From Symsagittifera roscoffensis (taxonomy: Eukaryota > Xenacoelomorpha > Acoela > Convolutidae), in contig NC_087066.1 in assembly GCF_963678635.1 (NCBI RefSeq), positions 24,417,012 to 24,481,011 of the forward strand: a stretch of 64,000 nucleotides of DNA. The letters are read 5' to 3'. The position numbers and the translations under genes were made by a program. Shown piece by piece: positions 22,092 through 32,060 of the stretch. Positions within the stretch are counted from its first letter, which is position 1. Each line of letters opens with the position of its first letter. The notes under the pieces were generated by a model. The model searched no databases, had not been told where the DNA came from, and worked only from the letters and a program-made list of their open reading frames with translations.

Positions 22092-22286
22092 TTGTTCCGA
22101 CCATTGAAAATGAGGTGGAACTTTGTATTGGGATGTTTTAGTTTTTTTTTTAAATTGTTCCGACCATTGAAAATGAGGAGAAAATCTGTATTCGGGAGTG
22201 TTCTGGTTTTTTCTTTTTTTTGACGGAAAATCAGGAACCACAAACTGTCATTGGACTGGATTGAGTGATATTTCATGTAAAAGTCC
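22092..22286 (+). mobile_element. HINE-like element, family 2, 5' ends
   Basis: Two successive 5' ends 'tgttccgaccattgaaaatg' start near 22092 and 22155; the second continues into 'gacggaaaatcaggaacc', a body sequence also seen at 25650-25770 and 38272-38460. The mag-like element begins immediately after, at 22287. Confidence 0.5.
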
Positions 22287-22369
22287 TGTTGGATGGAACA
22301 CCGCTTCTTCATAAAGCTTTTATTCAACAAAATCTGAAATCAACAGTAACATATAACAAATTTATAACA
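22287..22369 (-). repeat. 3' LTR of the mag-like element
   Basis: 83-bp repeat matching 25156-25236 through 'tgttggatggaacac', 'ataaagcttttattca' and 'ataaca'. Left copy on the plus strand, hence the 3' LTR of a minus-strand element. Confidence 0.65.
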
Positions 22370-22799
22370 TTCATCCACGCGAAAGAAAAGTAATTCATAA
22401 CGCCCTACAATTTCAATATCTTCGGGTTTCGCATTGATCTCTGAACTCCCAACAGTAGAGCCATGAAATTGGAACTCGTTTTAAGGTCAACTTGCTTGCT
22501 TTAGACTCACGCATCGTTTGCTCGACTGTTGATTGTTTCTTTAAATTCCGCGGTCGTGCCCGTGGGTCAAGCGTGTTTGTATCGGATACTTTAATTGGCG
22601 GGTATAAAATGGATAAATTACCTGTTCAATGCTAACTGCCGCTGATTTAATGCTAATGCGACGCTGGTTCGACAACCTTTTATCAAATCAGCGTCGCGTT
22701 ACAATGATAACCAGAAAGGAAATTAAAACCCAGCACTGCCGTCTGTCGAAACGAAATAAACGTGAATGATGTATTTCGTTATTAGCTGAACATAACAAC

Positions 22800-23310
22800 G
22801 TGCGAATGGATGCTTGAGCTTGTGGAAGGACATCCATCCATTTTTCTTGACCAAGTTGTTGTGCGTAAAATGCAGCTAATTACCCTCCATATCGAACCGT
22901 TAAAACGTTCAGTTTGACCATTCCCTCTTGGATGGTACCGAGTTGTACAATAATGAGAAATGCCATTTTAATTTCGAAAAAAATTGAATTCACTGGACAC
23001 AAATTGTCGCACTCTGTCTGAATGGAAAGGTGTCACAGTTTCGAGCAAAGAAAACAGATTGTGCAAACAGGCCATAACGCTTCTTCTGCTGATTTCTTTA
23101 AAGGAAACGTGAAAGGAAAACGACAATTTTCGTCAACGTTATTCAGCTTATGGACAACTCCAGACTTGCTGGATAGAGATTTTGGCCCCACTAGATCAAT
23201 ACCTAAACGTTCAAGTGGCTTACTAGCTGGAACAACAGAACTAGGTTTATAGAAACGTGGTTTGCACTCTTTGCATGTTAAGCAGCAGTCAATGCATCTC
23301 TTCTCTTCGA
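22800..23310 (-). pseudogene. Integrase remnant of the mag-like element
   Basis: Read on the minus strand, a C-x2-C pair followed by C-K-P and then G-I-D-L-V-G-P (first catalytic Asp region) is encoded by about 23300-23180. A block with H-P-R-G-N-G-Q-T-E-R-F, holding the catalytic Glu, is at about 22950-22900. At least one frameshift separates the pieces and another follows the Glu block. The order and motifs are those of a gypsy integrase. Confidence 0.65.
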
Positions 23311-23340
23311 AAGAGAGAAAGCCAGCTTATGCCTCTGAAT

Positions 23341-24208
23341 TTATTCCCAACCACGGTTGCTGAAGACTTGTGAAGCAAGTTGATCTGCGAATCTTGAGCC
23401 GCACCGACGTTGGATAAGACCGTATAACTGTTGCCATTTCCGGAACGCTGTTATCGCCTCAAGTTCAACAGCGGACTGCTTCTGTTCAGCATTGGATAAA
23501 GGACGTGAGAAGTACGCGATCGGTCTGTCACTGCGAAAGTGATGCTCCTGTCGCAGAACCAGAGGCATCTGTTTCTATTCTGATTGCAATTCCATTTTTC
23601 TGAGGTATGGCAATGTCGGCGTTCAGTTCCTCAATTGAGCTGAACGCTTAAGGAGAAATAAGAAATCTTTTGACACTTTGTGTTTGCTGTAAAGGCAAAA
23701 TTTTGTTTGAAGAATCGCTCATCCCTTTTGCATTATACGCAAAGAAACCTAGAAGTCTGCGCAACTGAACCGCTGTAGTAGTAACAGGATATTTCATCAA
23801 TGTTTATAACCTTTCTGGATCAGGGCGTTTTAACCCGTTCTCAAATATCTGGCCTAACATGCTGATCTTCGTTACGCTAAACGAACACTTGTCTTTGTTG
23901 AGAGTCCTTCCAAGCTCCTTAGAAACGGCAAAAATTTTATGCAAGTTTTGGTCATTTCCTTAACCAAAAACGACAGTAAATTGAAGAAAAAAGTTGTTTT
24001 TTTTTACATGAATATGGTCGGAACATTCTGTGCTACTTGGTGCCAAACGAACACTTTTCTTTGTTGAGAGCCTTCCAAGATCCTTAGAAACGGCAAAAAT
24101 ATTGTGCAAATTTTGGCCATGTTCTTCTTTATTAATGTCACCCACTATCACATCGTCAAGATAGGCTTTCGTCTTTTCCAACTTATGATCACTAATTATA
24201 GAGTCCAT
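23341..24208 (-). pseudogene. RT/RNase H remnants of the mag-like element
   Basis: The frame 24208-23960 contains Y-L-D-D-V-I-V, the RT catalytic box. The frame 23568-23341 contains R-P-I-A-Y-F-S-R-P-L-S followed by V-E-L-E-A, the RNase H substrate-helix block. Between them, sequences around 23876-23960 and 24046-24130 are near-duplicates of about 80 bp and flank a HINE-family-2 fragment (23965-24043), which breaks the RT. Confidence 0.7.
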
Positions 24209-24469
24209 GCACCTCTAGAAAACGGAGCCTGCATTCGTAATTCCGATTTGTGAGCGACAAAACTGATAAAGTTTACCATTGACTTCGAACGACGTAAGAG
24301 GTTTAACATTTTCGCGAATTTCGTTTTGATGGTACGCTGACTTCAAATCAATTTTGGAGAAAAACTTCCATTCAGCTGCTTCATAAATCATCGAATCAGG
24401 ATCGGGCAGGGATACTAATTGATAGTTTCTGGGTAGTCAAGTGCCATTCTGGTTTTGCGGTTGTTGCCT

Positions 24470-25153
24470 TTAACGACAAAAGCCTGAGCACTTTTTTAAG
24501 GTAAATGCTAAACTTTCAATTATTCCTGACGCCAAGAATCGTTCTACTTCCTTGTCCATAAAATCACGATCTGATCGTGATGACAAACGTGAATTCGTTC
24601 GGACAGGCTCGGCTAATCGAGTGTTTTTTTTTTCAAAGAAAAGAGTAGGTGGCTCCGCTTGAAGCGCTGGAAATATGGCAGACAGCATGGATACGACAGA
24701 CTGCGAATCTATAGGTTTTGTGAAACTGATTGGCTGCCTGCGGCCGCGTGGTTTGAATTCGATACTGTTATGCTCACCTAACACATCAGTGCTTATGGTC
24801 ATGTCAGGAACCCGACGAACAACCACCTTGAAAGTGACAGTATACTTGTGGCCTCGAATTTCAACAGGAATTGTTGAAAATTCCTCACACTCTAAACTGG
24901 TTAGATTTGTAATCATAGCATTTGAGACTTGACAAGACATTGGAAAGTTCAACTGTTTGATGACGGATGAGCAGACGAAAGATCCAGTAGCACCAGTATC
25001 TATTATTGCTTTAACCTTATGTTTGCTCTGAGCACACACTTCGTCGAAGAAAGCAGTCTCGGACGACGAAGAACACAACACAGCTTTCAGACCTTTATCT
25101 TTATCACTTCTAATTGTAGTGATAAACTTATTAAATAGATTTTGTTGAATCAA
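24470..25153 (-). pseudogene. Protease and RT N-terminus of the mag-like element
   Basis: A 227-codon minus-strand frame carries I-D-T-G-A-T-G-S-F, a retropepsin active site, at about residue 50. Near its end come a run R-S-D-R-D-F and the motif G-I-I-E-S, the usual start of gypsy RT. The C-terminal residues diverge from the family where the frame is lost. No gag precedes it: the LTR starts 3 bp away. Confidence 0.7.
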
Positions 25154-25155
25154 GT

Positions 25156-25236
25156 TGTTGGATGGAACACTCCTTCTTTATAAAGCTTTTATTCAAAAAA
25201 ATCAAGTCAACATCAACATATATCAAATATATAACA
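25156..25236 (-). repeat. 5' LTR of the mag-like element
   Basis: 81-bp partner of 22287-22369, differing by several substitutions and small indels, which indicates an old insertion. Confidence 0.65.
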
Positions 25237-25599
25237 AGGCCTTTTTATCGTGATTCGAACCACTTTTAAAAATTTCCCTGTGATGAGAAAAACCGGCTTT
25301 AAATTTTTGTTTTTTCGTCTATTCGAGTGAGTAGAGCGAGGGAGCAGGCTTATTTATGCTTAATTAAGCCATTTACTTTTGCTGCATTATGATTAATTTT
25401 AGTTTTTCTCGAGTAAAGTTAGTTTTTGGAGTTTGTTAACGCCATTTTGGGAACGAAGAACTTTGTGAAAAATATTTTTAATCTTGTTTTAATTATGTTT
25501 TTTGTTTTTAAAAATTGATTTCTGATTTGCTTATTTTACTATGAATCTCGAATATGCCTGTTCTAAATGTTTTTGTTCAATTCTTTTTATCACACCACC

Positions 25600-26125
25600 G
25601 AGAAAAAACGAAATCAGTTCGAAACAAACCGGCTGTCCTTGTTTTTTTGTTTTTTTTTCACGCAAAATCAGGTACCACAAATAATCCTCGAATGGCTCGA
25701 GTGATATATCAATGAACGACCTTAAAAATTTTCAAAAAATTGTCTCAGTGTCGAGAAAAACTGGTTTGCTTTTTTTTTGAGATTTTCGTCTAATTTCGAG
25801 CGAGTAATGGTACCGTTTTGCTTAGACTGATAAAAAACTTGAAAACTAGTTTTGAATGTTTTATTAGCAAGTTTTGGGGAAAAAATTTAAATAGATGGTG
25901 AAAAAAAGTTTTTTTTTAAATTTTTTTTTCGATTTTTTTTAAATAAAAGTTAGTCGACCATGCCTTATTCACTAATTTTCTACGCGATCATTTGCTTCTG
26001 GAATCATACCACCCACTATAAACGACAGTAAATTGAAGAAAAAGTAAAAAAAAAGTTATTTTTTTATGAATATGGTCGGAACATTCTGTGCTACCTGCGC
26101 AGCAACCGGCTATCCTTGTTTTTTG
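25600..26125 (+). mobile_element. HINE-like element, family 2
   Basis: Contains 'cacgcaaaatcaggtaccac', 'ctcgagtgatatatcaatga' and 'aaacgacagtaaattgaag', and ends with 'atggtcggaacattctgtgc', a 3' hairpin around 'gctacctgcgcagc' and 'aaccggctatccttgtttt'. The 5' end is eroded. Other 3' ends of the family are near 13602-13650, 38885-38915, 45770-45800 and 47135-47195. Confidence 0.5.
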
Positions 26126-26363
26126 GCTTGTTTTTGGTGGTCAGGAAGTTGAATCCATGGGGGGTGCGTTGATCGCTCTGTCCACTTAAATCCGCTAGTG
26201 TTTGGAAAGGGCAGATATAGCTTATTCTGGAAGGATTTTCAAACAAAAAAAAATCAAACAAAAAAACTTATTTGAAAAAATTATTTTCTGCGCTGCAAGC
26301 GAATAATCAAAATAAAAACAGGCACAATTTGGTCGAAAAATTTGATCGACCTAAGAAGATTTT

Positions 26364-26890
26364 CGAAATGTTTTGAAATGAAATTAGACGTGCATATTGT
26401 CGAATGTTTGAACTATTTAGGAGATCTGCGAAGTAATGTTGACCAATTCTTCAAATGCAAGAAACTCACCATAGCGGGCATAGAATTAACTGCTTTCCGA
26501 AACCAACTTCTATCTCAATTGGTTTCTTTAGAAACATTAGCCGTATTGCCAGTTCCAAGTTGATGATGAGACTGAAATGGGATTAAATATACGGCCCGAA
26601 TTATTATCCAAAGTGTTCGTGAATTTGAAAGTATTGGATTTCTTTGTGGAGAATTACGATCGGTATAAAAATGTAGACTTTTCTTGTCTGCCTATATCAT
26701 GTGATACTTTATCCATTCGTTGTGAAATGTTACAGTGCTTTGCCGGTTGTCTGCACATCAAGGCTCTGAAAGTAGTTATATTGAATAAGCGAAGATCAGC
26801 TGCTCGCTTTAATTGGGAACACCATTGCGAGTCGTTGCTTCAAATGCAGTGTTGTTTACACACACTGATTGTAAAAGGGATCAGTTAGAT
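26364..26890 (+). pseudogene. LRR-like exon(s) with a frameshift, possible F-box/LRR remnant
   Basis: Two abutting frames (to 26563, and from about 26545 to 26886) together read as one protein of about 170 residues. It has repeated L-x2-L-x-[V/I] patterns (K-K-L-T-I-A-G, L-E-T-L-A-V-L, L-K-V-L-D-F-F, D-T-L-S-I, L-H-T-L-I-V) like degenerate leucine-rich repeats. The frame changes by one base near 26545-26565, so the copy is broken or has a tiny intron. The 5' side abuts hAT-MITE-like sequence (26300-26360), which suggests a transposon truncated the exon. A weak donor a|gttaga follows at 26885. Confidence 0.4.
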
Positions 26891-26979
26891 TTGTAGTGCT
26901 TCAGATCAATAAGGGTTCTCTTAAAAAAAGAAAAAAAGTGATTTTTAACCTTTAAATTAAAACCTTTGGTATCATTATG

Positions 26980-27219
26980 ATAGTGGGTTTCTTGCCAAAT
27001 TTTATTCGTCCCCTAAAGAACTATGAGAATACCTTGCGAGCGTCTCAATCTAGAGTTAATATGAGATTTCGGGCAGTGACTGCCAACCATTTCATTGACA
27101 CAGAGGAATTGTGTAAATCGCAAACTAATGATTTTCTCAAACACAATTTTGAATCTGATCAACAATTTTGGGAACTTTCCTCGCCATTTTTGTTTCGAAA
27201 AATGAGTCACTCAAGTTAA
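26980..27219 (+). CDS. Exon-like ORF of unknown function
   Basis: Open for about 79 codons from an acceptor-like 'atgatag' at 26983 to a TAA at 27217. Composition is ordinary for a protein, unlike nearby homopolymer-rich ORFs. No domain recognised. It could be the 3' end of the LRR-like gene just upstream. Confidence 0.3.
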   Translation: MVGFLPNFIRPLKNYENTLRASQSRVNMRFRAVTANHFIDTEELCKSQTNDFLKHNFESDQQFWELSSPFLFRKMSHSS

Positions 27220-27379
27220 CAAACGGAAATTGGTTCAGGAATGTTCACTAATTATTGCTGATTTGGGGACCAACTAAATGATATACCAGTATCATTTGTT
27301 TTTTGGATGGGCAGTTTTGCGAGTCTCTAGTGTCGGTTAATTAGAAATAAAAGCCTGCGCTTTAATTGATCCTAATGTT

Positions 27380-27563
27380 TTTAGTATGCTGCCTCATCGA
27401 CAAGCAGATTTCTCGAGACTGGATGTTAGACTTTTCGGAGAAAATAGTTTCGAAATGGGGCTCAACTCTGGTAGTTTTCAGTGTGCGTCGGTCCAATCCT
27501 GAAACTATGGAGTCCATGTGCACAAGCAATGTTACGGGACAGTTGCAAAGGAATCTAGTCTAA
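27380..27563 (+). CDS. Exon-like ORF of unknown function
   Basis: Follows an acceptor-like 'atgtttttag' and stays open for about 60 codons to TAA at 27561, with a compact, mixed composition (W, C, S, E). No domain recognised. Listed as a candidate terminal exon of the same locus. Confidence 0.28.
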
Positions 27564-27860
27564 TTAAATATGTTTTTTTTCGTTTTACAGAAAAAGTCTA
27601 AAGTGCATTTGATTTTTCCTGGTTCGACTTTTGATTTCTTTTGAATTTGAATTGATATACTATGCTGAAAGGAAGGTAAATTCTGTTCTCGAATAAAAAA
27701 AAATTGGCTGTGCATTGCAATTGGTAGACTACTAATTTATTGCAAGCGCGTTACAGAATTTTCCCGTCAACAACTTTGTTCACAAGACTTATCTCCTCGG
27801 AGGAATCCCAACAGACTTGATTACCAACATGTTTTGAGAATTTTAAACGTTTTTTTTTTA
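27564..27860. repeat. Dispersed-repeat piece (GGCAAACTCCA family)
   Basis: 'cagaaaaagtctaaagt', 'gacttttgatttctttt', 'ctgaaaggaaggtaaattct' and 'acttatctcctcggagga' tie this to the family at 12060-13980 and 50211-50290. No gene. Confidence 0.5.
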
Positions 27861-28414
27861 CTCAAGCCAAGCTTGTGCTATAGTATGAATTCTCTTTTTT
27901 TTCAAACCTAAGTCGCAAAAATTGTTGCGATGCAAATATTGTTGCAACAAATTGTATTTATTTTGAAAGTGTTCATTTTGATAAAAAACCAGCTATTAAG
28001 TTTAAGGCCAATGCTAAGGATATTAACACACTATTTTATTACAAATAGAACTATAGCTTCGAGGTATCATGGATCTGTAGCGTACAGGTAGGGAAGGAGA
28101 CCAGTAACAAAATAAAATGCTTCGAACCTGGGCAGGGTTGGGTGTTTTAAATGAATTTTTCGTATACTAGTTAAAATGCGTCCGCTCTATAAACTGAGGT
28201 GTAGTAGTCGGTAAGTTTCTTTTGCTCAAATAGACTGGTACTTATAATGCGTCATAATTGGTTTACGTTACTTAGCAATTATAAAGACTCATAATTGGCG
28301 TGCGTTACTTAAGAAATTTTGTAGACTCAACGTTTTACTCATTCAGTTTTTCCCAGTAGCGTTATCGGTCATATTTTTGCTTGTGTATGCGAAGTGCAAC
28401 CTCGCCTCTGTCTT
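27861..28414 (+). mobile_element. tRNA-derived SINE, family A, copy 1
   Basis: About 550 bp. 5' end near 'caagccaagcttgtgctata', then 'cctaagtcgcaaa', 'gccaatgctaaggatatta', an A-box-like 'gtagcgtacaggtaggg', a B-box-like 'gcttcgaacctggg' (28119), 'ttaaaatgcgtccgctctat', 'tttttcccagtagcgttatc' and the 3' hairpin block 'gcgaagtgcaacctcgcct'. Matches 31514-32060 and 35616-36150 throughout. Confidence 0.7.
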
Positions 28415-29399
28415 TAAATCAAAGACTCTGTTTTTGCATAAATGTTTCCATTATATTTTTAAAGTTTATTCGGCTGAATAGACTGGCGTATGTTTTATTG
28501 TCTATAAATAATTTCCTCTAGAAATTCTGGGATATTTTTATTATCATTACCCTGTAATCAGATAAAGGCGATGAACCACAAAACTTCTACAAAATTATCA
28601 CCCTGCGAAATATATAGAAAACATGTAGTGACTTATTACTATTTTTGATCAAGACTTGAAATATCGAATTTTTAGCAAGTCAAAAAGTGATGCATATGCC
28701 ATAGTAGTTCAAAAGAAAGTGTAATTTACTTTAAGATAATATCGCAATAATTCATTGAAAAAATTCTTAGTGTGCACGAATTTTTTGTCGGTAATTTCCT
28801 GGATTTCTGGTTTTGATCTTAACAATTTATCCAACTCCCTTCGTAAATAGTATGTTGACTACAATTACATTAATAGAAAATTAACTATTTGTATATATAT
28901 CTCGACTGAATTCAGGAACACTTGCTACCTTCAATATAAAAAATGAATTAACAAAGTTTGGGGATAATTAAATTTTTGGAATTGGGATATAATACATAGC
29001 ATTTTTAATACGTTTTTTTTTCAAACTAATTGAATTTCAACAAAGCTCCTAGCGCTAAAAAATTGTGGTCTATCAAATCTTACTACTTTTTGAGATCTCG
29101 ACGTTTTCAACGATTTTGAGTTGTAGTTGGTGAGCTTAGAAAACTTTTCTCATTATTGGCAAAAGCTGATAACTTTTTCTGCTATCTTACCGTTTTTCAA
29201 GCGAAGAATGTCATCAAATTTTATCTGAATTAGAAAACTATTGAATTTTTTTTTTCAAAAAAAATTAAAATTCATTTTTTTTCGTTATATTTTTCTAGAC
29301 AATTATAACATTATGATAGAAATTTTGTTTGTTTATTAACTAAATTGCATAATATGGAGAAATATTTTTTTCCGCTTGATCATTTCGACCTAAAAGTTG

Positions 29400-29627
29400 A
29401 TGCAAGAGATTACAGCAATATTAAATTCCTTTTTTGGAAGCATAATGCGTGACAGCCATCTGCAAATTTTCTGCTATGATGGCGCTCAGTTGCTGTCTAC
29501 TTCCATTGAGTCGAAAACAGAGCAGCACATGATGCATCTGGATTCAGAACACGGATGGGATATCAGGAAGAAAAATGACACTTGTAAATGGGTAGGCGAT
29601 TGCCCACTGATGGATGGCAACGAATAG
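29400..29627 (+). CDS. Small ORF with protein-like composition
   Basis: From ATG at 29400 to TAG at 29625 the frame encodes about 75 residues with a normal mix of acidic, Met, His, Cys and Trp residues; its C-terminal third is polar (W-x-G-D-C-P). GC content is higher than the flanks. No domain or clear acceptor. It may be the last exon of a multi-exon gene whose other parts I cannot place. Confidence 0.3.
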   Translation: MQEITAILNSFFGSIMRDSHLQIFCYDGAQLLSTSIESKTEQHMMHLDSEHGWDIRKKNDTCKWVGDCPLMDGNE

Positions 29628-30400
29628 TGCTTAGTGTGTCAATTGATTGTCGTTTGAAAGTTAAATAGTTTTAAATCTAATCTTTTATATAATGTAGCTT
29701 GTAAAAAATATGAGAATATTCTGTGAGAAGTCTCCGATGTCCGATATTATGATGAAGATGACCGCTTTCTTTGAAAATTTTTTTTTTGAACTATCTATTT
29801 GTTTTGGTACCTCAGGATTTAACCAATGAGTGATTAGACAGCTCAAAAAAATGCACTCGGTCGATAACGTTTCAAAGAAATCGACGAAGAAAGGTCGCCT
29901 CTCATCATCTCCCTTTGCTTCGCTTGCTACACGGAGCGTGTGTCATAATACAAGTTTGCTTCTGTTCAAATCAAAATCGCTCATTTTTGTGCTCGGTTTC
30001 TCTAGTTAAGTTTCCATTAAAAATTTCGTTCATTGCTGCTTGTATTTAGCCAATCTTAGCGGTTTGTATGTATCATAAAGTAAAGCAGATTGGAGCAGCG
30101 ATTGACTCCGAATCAGCAAATCTGAGCTAAAGTGTAATTCGTTTCAAGGTCTTCCAGTCAATGAACGAAGTGAACACTCTTATATAGGTCATGGTTTTTT
30201 TCAGGAGAAAGCTAAACTGATCACGCTAAAGTTTGGTTTTGGCGGCTTGGATTTTGATTTCTTTTCAAGTTCAATTCCAGTTCATTTCCTTTTTTTAAAA
30301 GGAAAGCAAACTCCACTAACGAACAGCGGATGTGCAAAGGTCACGAAAGACCTGAACAACTTCTAGAGGATTTCGAGGTGGATGTATGTTAAAAAATAGC

Positions 30401-30869
30401 AGTGGAATTACAAATTTATCTATTGAACCACGGTTTTCAATTTGAGTTAATTTTATCAAAAAAATCTCAGTCATAAATTGTTGTCTTGAATTTCGAGGAG
30501 ATTCAGGGCCTTATATTTTTCTGTGAAATTCGAAAGTTTGAAATCAAATATACCTGTTTCCTGTGTTTTGAATTCCTATTGCTCATAGTTACTTCACAAA
30601 AACACTGCACCGAAAAAAAAACATGAGCTAACTATGAGTTGTAGAAATTTAAAACACAGGAAAGAGATATATTTGATTGTTGCATTGGAACATATTGAAC
30701 TATTGTCTATTTTTGTATCAAAATTCTTCTAACTTTCGAATTTCACAGACAAATAATTGGCCCTAAATATCCTCGAAATTCAAGACAACAATTTATGATT
30801 TTGACTTCTTTTGATAGCTTCAACTCAAATTGAGAAACGTGCATCAATAGATAAATTTGTTATTCCACT
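30401..30869. repeat. Imperfect 470-bp inverted repeat
   Basis: 'agtggaattacaaatttatc' at 30401 pairs with its reverse complement ending at 30869. 'ttgtcttgaatttcgagga' pairs with 'cctcgaaattcaagacaa' (30771-30790), and 'cctgtgttttgaattc' near 30566 pairs with 'aaatttaaaacacagg' near 30645. The loop is about 35 bp (30593-30627). The right arm carries about 50 extra bases (30680-30735). The outer left flank is the GGCAAACTCCA repeat family. Confidence 0.75.
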
Positions 30870-31513
30870 TGTATTTTAAAAAATTCTTCAAGTTTATTAC
30901 TTCCAAGTTTGATCTCTTTTGGTTTGGCATCTGATTTTTACTTGACGAAGCGAATTGGCGTGAAATAGAGTGAACGACTTTGAATTTCAAATATACATTT
31001 TAGTGCAAAGGTTTTCCGGAACATTGAGAAAGTGACTTATTCATCCAGTTTCCTCCAATTAGGTTTAATTTATCTGAAATCTGCTAATTATAGAAGATTG
31101 GGAAATTTCAAATTGGTTTACTTCAAAAAATCTCAAGCTTGAAATGTTCTTGAAACTCGAAGAGCTTTAACTCCATATGTTTTTCTTGGAATTCCAAGAG
31201 TTGAACTGTTTTCAAAAAACCAGCCAGACATTTTCTGCGTTCTCCTCGGTCTTAGCTCCTTCCGTCACACTGCAACTCATTTTTTTTTCTAATTGGCAAG
31301 TTTTATCGAATCTTAATAGAAGCTACTCGATTTCAATTAGTGTTTTTTGAATCTTCGTATTTTTTTTCTAAAAACGGCTTTTAAACAAAACGATCATTTT
31401 ATTTATGGATGTTGTTTTACAGAAATGCGCGTTTTATGTCAATGATTTTGAAATATGTTCAAAAATGCCAGATTTGATAGAAAATGACTTGTAAGACGGA
31501 AAATTTTGTTCGC

Positions 31514-32060
31514 ACAAGCAAAGATTGTGTGATAGTATGAACTCTTTTTTTTTCAACCTAAGTCGGAAATATTGTTGCGACGCAAATATTGTAGCGACAA
31601 AATGTATTTATTTTGAAAGTGTTCATTTTGACAAAAAAAAAACAGCTATAAAGTTTGCAGCCAATGCTAAGGATATTAACACACTATTTTTTATTACAAA
31701 TAGAACTTTAGCTTCGAGGTGTCATAGATCTGTAGTGTAGAGGTAGGGAAGGAGACCCGCAACAAAATAACAGGGTTCGAGCCTGGGCAGAGTCGGATGT
31801 TTAAATGATTTTTCGTATATTAGTTAAAATGCGTCCGCACTATGAACTGAGGCTTGCTAGTTGTTAATTTTTTTTTCAAATTGACTGGTAATGCTTATGC
31901 GTCATAATTGTGCTGCGTCACTTAGCAATCATATAGACTCATAGTTGGCATGCGTCACTTAGAAAATATGTATTCTCAAAGTATTGCTCTTTCAGTTTTT
32001 CCCAGTAGCGTTATCGGTCATATTTTTGCTTTTGTATGCGAAGTGCAACTTGCCTCTATG
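31514..32060 (+). mobile_element. tRNA-derived SINE, family A, copy 2
   Basis: Full-length relative of 27861-28414, with the best-preserved B-box (GGGTTCGAGCCTGGG, 31773-31787) about 40 bp after an A-box-like 'gtgtagaggtaggg'. Ends in 'gtatgcgaagtgcaacttgc'. The ORF in its 5' half is not conserved as protein between copies. Confidence 0.75.

Larger units (their letters stand above)
22287..25236 (-). mobile_element. Decayed mag-like Ty3/gypsy element with very short LTRs
   Basis: Direct repeats 22287-22369 and 25156-25236 (83 and 81 bp) begin TGTT and end AACA, and flank minus-strand pol pieces in the order protease (D-T-G-A), RT (Y-L-D-D), RNase H and integrase. LTRs of this size are known for the mag lineage (77 bp in the Bombyx element, from memory). 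Outer flanks AGTCC and AGGCC could be a diverged 5-bp duplication. There is no room for gag: the protease frame starts at the inner edge of the right LTR. Multiple frameshifts and stops make it inactive. Confidence 0.7.
28415..31513. other. Stretch without supported genes except a small terminal-exon candidate
   Basis: AT-rich sequence with the ORF at 29400-29627, a dispersed-repeat copy at 30190-30400 and the inverted repeat 30401-30869. I see nothing else. Confidence 0.5.

Noticed and set aside
31725-31790. tRNA gene
   Set aside because: A- and B-box-like motifs are present but no cloverleaf with acceptor stem can be formed, and three copies share the same long SINE flanks.
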